From NCBI GenBank assembly GCA_035550735.1, contig DASZOM010000046.1:1-64000 (forward strand): a stretch of 64,000 nt of DNA, given 5' to 3'. This DNA is from JANQRA01 sp035550735 (GTDB lineage Bacteria > Actinomycetota > Acidimicrobiia > Spongiisociales > ZC4RG35). Every line of letters begins with the position of its first letter. The first letter of the stretch is position 1. A program made the translations under genes and the position numbers. Of this stretch, positions 58,278 to 64,000 are shown in pieces. Under the pieces are notes generated by a model. It saw nothing but the letters and a program-made list of their open reading frames with translations. It had not been told where the DNA came from and ran no database searches.

Positions 58278-59561
58278 ATGACATTGCGTAGCGAATCCAT
58301 GACCCGATGGGCGCAGCGTCTCGGGGCGGCGTCTGCCCGGATCGCGGCCGACTTCCCCGGGGAGCGTCCCGACCGCCAGCCGGTGCACACGGTCTACGGC
58401 GGCGCCCAGCTGTTCTCCTCTTCGACGACGACTCGCCTCGGTGAGCTCGCCCTCGAGTTCGCGGGACGATGGGTGCCCGAGAGCTCGGACCTGGGAGCCA
58501 TCCTCGGTCTCCAGCCCGATCTGGCGGAGCGGGTCCATGGAGCCGTCCTCGAGAAGCTGGGGCGTGAGCCGGTGGAGGACTTCAGGATCGACTTCGAGGA
58601 CGGGTACGGCAACCGGGCCGACGAGGAAGAAGATGGGCACGCCGTCTCCACGGCCCGGGAGGTGACCGCCGCCGCGGCGGCCGGGACCCTGTCACCCTTC
58701 ATCGGGATCCGGGTCAAGTCGCTCTCCGGGGAGCTGCATCGCAGGGCGCTGCGGACCCTCGACCTCTTCGTGACCACCCTCGCCGAGGAAGGGAGCGTGC
58801 CCGACGGCTTCGCCGTCACCATCCCCAAGCTCCAGGACATCGCCCAGGTGCAGGTGGTGGTGGAGGCGCTCGCCGAGCTGGAGTCGGCCCTCGGCATATC
58901 GACCATCCCCATCGAGCTGATGGTGGAGACCCCTCAGATGATCTTCGATGTCGATGGCAACGGCGGGGTGCGCAAGTGGATCGAGGCGGGGGAAGGTCGG
59001 GTTCGCGGAGCCCATTTCGGGACCTACGACTACACCGCCTCGCTCAACATCACCGCGGCCTACCAGTCGATGGACCATCCGGCGTGTGACTTCGCCCGTC
59101 ACGCACAGCAGGTGAGCCTGGCCGGGACCGGTGTCTGGCTGTCCGACGGTGCCACCAACATCATGCCGGTCGGCGACGACCCATCCGTGGTGCACCACGC
59201 CATGCGGCTCCACTACGACCACATCCGCCACTCGCTGTCCCATGCCTACTACCAGGGCTGGGACCTTCATCCCGCCCAGCTGGTGACCCGTTTCGCCGCC
59301 GTCTTCTCCTTCTTCCTCGAGGGTCTGGACGCCGCCGGCGGACGTCTGTCCAATTTCGTGGAGTCGGCGGCCAAGGCAACCCTGATCGGCGACGTGTTCG
59401 ACGACGCCGCCACCGGACAGGGACTGTTGAACTACTTCCTGCGCGCAATCAACTGTGGTGCGATCACCGAGGCCGAAGCCACCGCCAGGACCGGGCTCAC
59501 CGTCGACGAGCTACGGACCCGATCGTTTCTCCGCATCCTCGAGGGCAGGCGGGGGACGTAG
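58278..59561 (+). CDS. DUF6986-type aldolase / malate synthase-like protein
   Basis: A 427-residue protein of the HpcH/HpaI aldolase-citrate lyase-malate synthase superfamily (DUF6986). Visible: RIDFEDGYGNRADEEEDGHA, ELMVETPQMIFD with a metal-ligand Glu, and AHFGTYDYTASLNI. Such TIM barrels join or split C-C bonds of 2-oxo acids with Mg2+. Divergent from the 8-oxoguanine deaminase and beside the uricase cluster, it could consume glyoxylate released from ureidoglycolate. That is an inference from location; the reaction of this family is not established to my knowledge. An internal ATG (MTRWAQRL) lies 7 codons in. Confidence 0.75.
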   Translation: MTLRSESMTRWAQRLGAASARIAADFPGERPDRQPVHTVYGGAQLFSSSTTTRLGELALEFAGRWVPESSDLGAILGLQPDLAERVHGAVLEKLGREPVEDFRIDFEDGYGNRADEEEDGHAVSTAREVTAAAAAGTLSPFIGIRVKSLSGELHRRALRTLDLFVTTLAEEGSVPDGFAVTIPKLQDIAQVQVVVEALAELESALGISTIPIELMVETPQMIFDVDGNGGVRKWIEAGEGRVRGAHFGTYDYTASLNITAAYQSMDHPACDFARHAQQVSLAGTGVWLSDGATNIMPVGDDPSVVHHAMRLHYDHIRHSLSHAYYQGWDLHPAQLVTRFAAVFSFFLEGLDAAGGRLSNFVESAAKATLIGDVFDDAATGQGLLNYFLRAINCGAITEAEATARTGLTVDELRTRSFLRILEGRRGT

Positions 59562-59574
59562 GGTGCTCCGAGGG

Positions 59575-59778
59575 TCAGATCTGTTCGTCGTCTAGCAGCA
59601 ACCGGCGACGACGCATCTCTTCTTCGACGACTCGAAGCGGGCTCTCATCGCTGTCGAGGTACTCACGGTCCTCGTCACCCATCTCGGTCTGGAGATATCG
59701 ATGGTGGTCCATCAACTCTTGATCGTCCCACTCCTCGATGGGACGATCCTCGTCCGCCGGCAGGCGCTGTTGGGTCAT
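59575..59778 (-). CDS. Small acidic protein of unknown function
   Basis: A 67-residue protein starting at MTQQRLPADED (59778), rich in Asp, Glu and Arg (DDQELMDHHRYLQTEMGDED, then EEEMRRRRLLLDDEQI). It is likely helical and cytoplasmic. No family recognised. It converges with the DUF6986 gene and is divergent from the STAS gene. Confidence 0.55.
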   Translation of the reverse strand: MTQQRLPADEDRPIEEWDDQELMDHHRYLQTEMGDEDREYLDSDESPLRVVEEEMRRRRLLLDDEQI

Positions 59779-59889
59779 GGCGTCAGGTGCCCCCGGGGGA
59801 CCTGCCCCAAACCCCCGGAATGCGCTGGATCGCCGGTTTGCCCTCCCTTCAACCCTGGTAGCCTCGCCGGCCACCGCCGAGCAGGGACC

Positions 59890-60237
59890 ATGAGCCAGAT
59901 CGAGGACGTCGGACCCGCCTCGCTGGCCTACGAGCACCTCCACCTGGACGACCGCGAAGTGCTGGTTCTCCGAGGCGATATCGACCTCTCCAACGTCGAC
60001 CTTCTCCGCACGGCACTGGCCGGGCTCACCGGACCACTAAGGGTGGTCGACTTCTGCTACGTCACATTCATCGAGACCATCGCCATCCACGCGCTGATCG
60101 ATCACGATCGAGGTCTCCCCGATGGGGTGGATCTGCAGCTCGTCTTCAACCGCGACAGCATCGTCGCCCGTGTCTTCTCGATCATCAGGGTCGACGAGAT
60201 GTTCGACTGCGCCGAGTGCCACTCGGAGTACCACTAG
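59890..60237 (+). CDS. STAS-domain protein (anti-sigma factor antagonist-like)
   Basis: A 115-residue single STAS domain: VLVLRGDIDLSNVDLLRTAL matches the SpoIIAA-like fold, followed by LRVVDFCYVTFIET. The residue normally phosphorylated (Ser or Thr in a DxS loop) falls at VTFIET, so a Thr could serve. Such proteins release sigma factors by binding anti-sigma kinases, but no kinase is encoded nearby. A GCAGGGACC stretch before the ATG is a weak ribosome-binding site. Confidence 0.75.
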   Translation: MSQIEDVGPASLAYEHLHLDDREVLVLRGDIDLSNVDLLRTALAGLTGPLRVVDFCYVTFIETIAIHALIDHDRGLPDGVDLQLVFNRDSIVARVFSIIRVDEMFDCAECHSEYH

Positions 60238-60292
60238 ACAACGGGCACACCGGTTCTCCTGTCGGCGGGGAGGCAGCGCGGAGCGGTCGCTG

Positions 60293-61105
60293 TCAGCGAG
60301 TGACCGTCAGGGAGATGTCCCCGTATGGCTCGGAGACGGGGTGGAACACCGTCCCCTCCCACTCCATGCCGAAGCGGGTGAGGTCGAACGGAAGGTGATG
60401 CTGATTGGGGAGACGCAGCCTCATCTCCTCGATCTCGGGCACCGCGGCGAGCACGGCCTCTCCCATCAGATAGCCCTGGTGCTGCACCGAGGCCGACCAA
60501 TCCGCGAAGAACCTCTCCGCCAGGGTGGAGCGAACCTTCCCCCAGGTGAGAGAGGTGTCGGCGGGGAGCGCCGTGTAGCGCCACTCCGCGGTCACCGAGG
60601 TGGCCAGGATGCGGTCGGATGCCTCGGGGAGGATGGTGAACTCGTCGGTCGGGAAGCCCTCGAAGGCCGAGCCCGTGGTCTTGAGGACAATCAGACCCTC
60701 GACGCCGGCCCAAGTCGCCTCCTCGCTCCCGCGCACGACACGGGCGATCCGCTGCTCCGAGCGACCTCCGAGGAAGCCCGTGGGGGTGCTCGGCTCCCAT
60801 GTCCGCTGTCGCAGCGAGATCTCCGCCCGATGCACGTCGACCCGGTCGAGGAATCGTCGGCTGAGCACCACCGCGAAGGCCTCGAGGTCCTGGGTGAGGT
60901 GCTCCTGGGCCAGTCCGTAGATCGTGTTGCGCACGGTGTCGGTGGGAAGCACCGCGCTGTTGTCCCCCGAGGTGTAGGCCGCTTCCACTTCGCCTTCCAG
61001 GATGACCTGCACGGTGAGGTCGATGAAGTCATCCCGGTCGTCACCCCGCAGGACCTTGGAGACCCGCACGTCCGTCTTGCCCCAACGTGTGGCTCCGAGC
61101 GGCAT
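60293..61105 (-). CDS. pucL: Urate oxidase
   Basis: A 270-residue cofactor-free uricase converting urate and O2 to 5-hydroxyisourate and H2O2. The Lys-Thr-His triad is visible: Lys in WGKTDVRVSK, Thr in NSAVLPTDTVRN and His in LPNQHHLPFD. It begins one base after the HIU hydrolase stop and lacks the N-terminal OHCU decarboxylase domain found in Bacillus PucL. Last gene of the allB-alc/uraD-uraH-uricase operon. Confidence 0.95.
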   Translation of the reverse strand: MPLGATRWGKTDVRVSKVLRGDDRDDFIDLTVQVILEGEVEAAYTSGDNSAVLPTDTVRNTIYGLAQEHLTQDLEAFAVVLSRRFLDRVDVHRAEISLRQRTWEPSTPTGFLGGRSEQRIARVVRGSEEATWAGVEGLIVLKTTGSAFEGFPTDEFTILPEASDRILATSVTAEWRYTALPADTSLTWGKVRSTLAERFFADWSASVQHQGYLMGEAVLAAVPEIEEMRLRLPNQHHLPFDLTRFGMEWEGTVFHPVSEPYGDISLTVTR

Positions 61106-61106
61106 G

Positions 61107-61421
61107 TCAACTCCCCCTGTAGGTCGTGTAGGCGAACGAGCTCAAGAGGAGCGGCAGGTGATAGTGCTCCCGTCCCTCATCGACGTCGAAGACGACATGG
61201 ACGAAGGGGAACATCGGGTTCCCGTAGGCACCAGTCTCGAACCCGAGGCGATAGCGACCACCTGGCAGGTCGCCAAAGCCGGCGATCCGGCCGTCGTGGT
61301 CGGTGTCCATCTCGAGGAGCGTCTCCCAGTCGTCGTCCACGGCGCGGGAGAGATGGACCCGCATGCCCGACGCCGGCTCCCCGGTCGACGTGTCGAGCAC
61401 ATGGGTGCTGAGTGTGCTCAT
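61107..61421 (-). CDS. uraH: 5-hydroxyisourate hydrolase
   Basis: A 104-residue transthyretin-like enzyme that hydrolyses 5-hydroxyisourate to OHCU. Catalytic pattern: LSTHVLDTSTGEPA at the N-terminus (His), an internal Arg, HYHLPLLLSSF and the diagnostic C-terminal YRGS. The start at 61421 gives an ATGA overlap with the fusion gene upstream. It acts as a homotetramer. Confidence 0.95.
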   Translation of the reverse strand: MSTLSTHVLDTSTGEPASGMRVHLSRAVDDDWETLLEMDTDHDGRIAGFGDLPGGRYRLGFETGAYGNPMFPFVHVVFDVDEGREHYHLPLLLSSFAYTTYRGS

Positions 61422-62833
61422 CGCTCCTCCTGACACAACATCCTGGCGAGTCTGGTCCGGGTTATCTTGCGCTGCTCCCCGGCGGCGTTGACGATCTCGT
61501 CGTCCCGGCTCCGGTCGTGGCGCTCCCGGGCGATCTCGAGCATCTCCTCGGCGGTCTTCCCGGTGGCGTAGACGATGAAGGTGAACCCGTGCTTCTCCTC
61601 GTATCGCCGGTTGACCTCGACCAGGTCGCGCAGTGTGGCTCTCGATGCGGTGGCGGTCTCCGACTGCTCCCGATTGGCCACCATGTCACCACGCTCGCCG
61701 ATCCGGGGGTGGGCGCCGAAAGCCTCCAGCCAATCGTCCTCGCTCAGGCCATCGAAGGCGGTCTCCGCCGTGGCCAGGACGGAAGGCACCGAGGAGAAGG
61801 GGCGGGCTCCCGCCATCGTCTCGGCCCACGCCGAGGAGCCGCAGGCGCCCTCGAAGAAGCGTCGTGCCTGTGTCCCGGTGAGCGAGTTGAGGTAGGCGAC
61901 ACAACCTGCGCCGGCCGCGGCCGGCTCGGGGCGGCCCATCACACGGAGACGGGCGAAGCCCCCGTCGGGGTGGATGGAGAGTCGCAGATGGGAGCAAGTC
62001 TCCCCGTCGGGCACCGTGATCCGATTTCGCCGGTCGGCCTCGACGGGCGTTCTGTCCACCACACGTCTCCACGTCGAGCCGTCTCCGGAGAGCTCGACGG
62101 AGACCCATCCCGGCGCGTTCCCCTTGAAGTGGGTGGTGTCGGCCTCGATCTCGACGACGCTTCCGGGGATGCCGAGTCTCACCACGATCCAGTCGTGACC
62201 CTGGTCACGGCGACGTTTGGTCTCCCACCCGTCCCACATCCCAGCGGAGCGGGTGGGGCGAAGCACGTTGGAAGGATGGGAGTAGTGGAGATCGGAGGCG
62301 TCGATCACCTCGCCCCCGAGCACAGCCGAGGCGAGATCGACCAACCCGTCGGAGCAGATGGCGGCGACGTCGGGCACAGGCTCCCCCTCCACCCGAAGAC
62401 GCGCCACCCCGCCGTCGGGGAAGATGTTGAGCCGGACCATGGCGACCCGGGGAGCGGTGGCCACGTCGAAGACGGCGACCGAGTCTCCGGCCAGGTCGCT
62501 GCGCGGGATCAGCTCGAACCACTCCGCCTCGTCGGTGTCCGACTCCCCGGCACCGTCCAGGGAGAACTGCTCCGGGTAGTTGCCGGTGAAATACGAGGTG
62601 TCGACCGTGACCCTTCGCACCCTGCCCGGTATCCCCAGGGCGACGACACACCAGTCGTGACCGGGCTCACGACGCCTCCGGGTCTCCCATCCGTCCATCC
62701 ACTTGCCCCGGTCGGTGTACTCGTGATTTGCGATCGGGCCTGAGCTCTCGAGCAGATTGGCCGCCTCGGCGAAGAACTCGTCGTTGCACATGACGACACG
62801 CCCGCCAACCCGCTCCGAGATGAGATCGATCAT
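61418..62833 (-). CDS. Allantoicase-OHCU decarboxylase fusion protein
   Basis: A 471-residue two-enzyme chain. Residues ~1-305 are allantoicase (two tandem jelly-roll repeats, marked by GKWMDGWETRRRREPGHDW and MWDGWETKRRRDQGHDW), hydrolysing allantoate to ureidoglycolate and urea. Residues ~312-471 are OHCU decarboxylase, with the catalytic His in LEAFGAHPRIGE and the family ANREQS and KHGFTFIVYATGK; this half makes S-allantoin from OHCU. The two steps are not adjacent: allantoinase, encoded next door, acts between them. ATGA overlaps on both sides (allB and uraH) imply tight co-expression. Confidence 0.92.
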   Translation of the reverse strand: MIDLISERVGGRVVMCNDEFFAEAANLLESSGPIANHEYTDRGKWMDGWETRRRREPGHDWCVVALGIPGRVRRVTVDTSYFTGNYPEQFSLDGAGESDTDEAEWFELIPRSDLAGDSVAVFDVATAPRVAMVRLNIFPDGGVARLRVEGEPVPDVAAICSDGLVDLASAVLGGEVIDASDLHYSHPSNVLRPTRSAGMWDGWETKRRRDQGHDWIVVRLGIPGSVVEIEADTTHFKGNAPGWVSVELSGDGSTWRRVVDRTPVEADRRNRITVPDGETCSHLRLSIHPDGGFARLRVMGRPEPAAAGAGCVAYLNSLTGTQARRFFEGACGSSAWAETMAGARPFSSVPSVLATAETAFDGLSEDDWLEAFGAHPRIGERGDMVANREQSETATASRATLRDLVEVNRRYEEKHGFTFIVYATGKTAEEMLEIARERHDRSRDDEIVNAAGEQRKITRTRLARMLCQEER

Positions 62834-64000
62834 TTCCGGGCCAGCATCCTGCCACGGCCGACGGTCACATTGTCGCCGTCGAACACGACCTCGCCCCGGA
62901 GGCGGGTCTCCCGGATCCGGCCGCGCAGACGTCGCCCCTCGTAGGGCGTGAGTGGGTGTCGATGATGAAGATCGGGCCCGGAGACGACGAAACGGTCATC
63001 GGGCTCGAACACGACGAAGTCCGCATCCTTGCCGATCTCGATCGAGCCCTTGCGCTCGTCGATGCCGGCGAGACGGGCTGGGGCGAGGGCCAGCCACTCG
63101 GCGAGGTCCTCCACCCCGATGCCCCTCTCGACGGCTCCGGTCCACGTCGCCTGGAGCCGCAGCTGCACCGATGCGATCCCGCCCCAAGCGGTGGAGAAGT
63201 CGCCCCGTTTCAGGCCCGGCGGTGCCGGGGAGTGGTCGGAGACCACCATCTGCAGGGCGCCCGACGAGAGGGCCTGCCACAGAGCCTCACGATGCTCCAC
63301 AGAGCGGATCGGCGGGGCGCACTTGAACTCGGGGCCGGTCACGTCGGCGTCGGTGAAGGTCAAGTAATGCGGGCAGGTCTCGCCACTGAGCCCGCCCGCT
63401 GCCACGGCGTCTGCACCCGGGCCGGAAGACACGTGGAGGACGTGGACCGGGGAGTCGAGCATGGCGAGACCCTCGATGGCAATGGTCTCGGCCTCCACCG
63501 GGCGTGACCGGAGATAGTCGGGGTACGACCCACCCTCCGGGGGCCGGATCAGGTGGTCGGCTTCGGCGTGGACCAGCAGGGGGACGTCGAGACGAAGCCC
63601 CTCCAGATCGTCCAGATCCATCGCCGGGCACTCCGGGACCCCGGAATCGGTGAGGAAGACCTTGAATCCGCACACACCGGCCGAGACCAGCCCCTCGACC
63701 TCGCCCTCCGAGCCGGGGATGATGCCGCCCCAGAAGGCGACATCCACGCTGATCGCCCCCTCGGCCGCCTCACGCTTGAGTCGTAGAGCATCCACATCCA
63801 CAGTCGGGGGGATCGAGTTGAGCGGCATGTCGACGATCGTCGTCGTGCCGCCGGCGGCTGCGGCCCTGGTGGCGCTCGCGAAACCCTCCCATTCCGTCCT
63901 GCCAGGCTCGTTGACGTGGACGTGTGAGTCGACCAGCCCGGGAAGGACCACGAGGTCACCGAGATCGTCGTCCGCCGGTTCCTCCCCGATCGAGACGATC
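62830..64000 (-). CDS. allB: Allantoinase (N-terminus beyond window)
   Basis: About 390 residues of a dinuclear-metal cyclic amidohydrolase opening allantoin to allantoate. Visible: PGLVDSHVHVNEPGRTEWEGF, VCGFKVFLTDSG with the metal-bridging Lys, LVHAEADH, VLHVSSG and VVSDHSP. The frame remains open to the right edge (IVSIGEEPADDDLGDL precedes VVLPG), so roughly 50 N-terminal residues are missing, and GTG 63951 is not the start. Its stop overlaps the ATG of the fusion gene. Confidence 0.94.
   Translation of the reverse strand, partial: IVSIGEEPADDDLGDLVVLPGLVDSHVHVNEPGRTEWEGFASATRAAAAGGTTTIVDMPLNSIPPTVDVDALRLKREAAEGAISVDVAFWGGIIPGSEGEVEGLVSAGVCGFKVFLTDSGVPECPAMDLDDLEGLRLDVPLLVHAEADHLIRPPEGGSYPDYLRSRPVEAETIAIEGLAMLDSPVHVLHVSSGPGADAVAAGGLSGETCPHYLTFTDADVTGPEFKCAPPIRSVEHREALWQALSSGALQMVVSDHSPAPPGLKRGDFSTAWGGIASVQLRLQATWTGAVERGIGVEDLAEWLALAPARLAGIDERKGSIEIGKDADFVVFEPDDRFVVSGPDLHHRHPLTPYEGRRLRGRIRETRLRGEVVFDGDNVTVGRGRMLARK

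Overview
The window is GC-rich and densely packed, with almost no gene-free DNA and no stretch above 300 bases without a gene. Its families point to a high-GC actinobacterium, most likely of the Acidimicrobiia type; this placement is an inference, because no rRNA or ribosomal protein gene is present. Most genes that begin a transcription unit lack a Shine-Dalgarno sequence. Instead they carry a TAnnnT hexamer 7-10 nt before the start codon, the layout expected of leaderless mRNAs. Many start codons are GTG or TTG, and most operon joints are ATGA, GTGA or TTGA overlaps.

Region 1 (1-16,014) looks like one catabolic regulon. It encodes an FAD oxidoreductase, a GcvT/DmdA-like tetrahydrofolate (THF)-dependent demethylase, a SAM methyltransferase, an acyl-CoA dehydrogenase, a Rieske oxygenase, a class III aminotransferase, a PotABCD-type importer, an EamA exporter, a TetR regulator, an ADP-forming acyl-CoA synthetase, an enoyl-CoA hydratase-like protein and PurU. 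Five copies of a 16-bp palindrome, CTGAAC-N4-GTTCAG, sit in the control regions of these genes and nowhere else that I noticed. The Rieske protein has Glu in place of the usual bridging Asp, as in quaternary-amine demethylases. The set suggests uptake and demethylation of a methylated onium or amine compound, followed by CoA-dependent breakdown of its carbon skeleton, with PurU disposing of the C1 units. The actual substrate is unknown.

Region 2 (16,046-32,945) is mixed: argS and an acetyltransferase, glycolate oxidase glcDEF, split hydantoinase subunits hyuA and hyuB around a PadR/membrane-protein/AlkD cassette, a small NifU-like protein, two single-span membrane proteins, glnA and corA.

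Region 3 (33,003-51,543) holds most of de novo purine synthesis in several blocks: purA-purD; purE (with gcdH after it); purB; purC-purS-purQ-purL-mobA; purF-purM. purK, purN and purH are not in the window. Interspersed are an MFS transporter, a YcaQ-like glycosylase, an AbiEi/DUF559-like gene bracketed by repeats, an LCP cell-wall ligase and a PaaI-like thioesterase.

Region 4 (51,540-64,000) is purine breakdown: adenine deaminase, three-subunit xanthine dehydrogenase, 8-oxoguanine deaminase, urate oxidase, 5-hydroxyisourate hydrolase, an allantoicase-OHCU decarboxylase fusion and allantoinase (cut by the right edge). Together they cover adenine to ureidoglycolate plus urea. A DUF6986 aldolase-like protein lies among them.

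Two families of short palindromic repeats are scattered in intergenic DNA. Family A is about 50 bp, at 8413, 8466 and 53347. Family B is about 40 bp, at 23039, 41549 and 42542. The 5' end of purL is partly duplicated 92 bp upstream. I saw no tRNA, rRNA, CRISPR array, prophage or insertion sequence.
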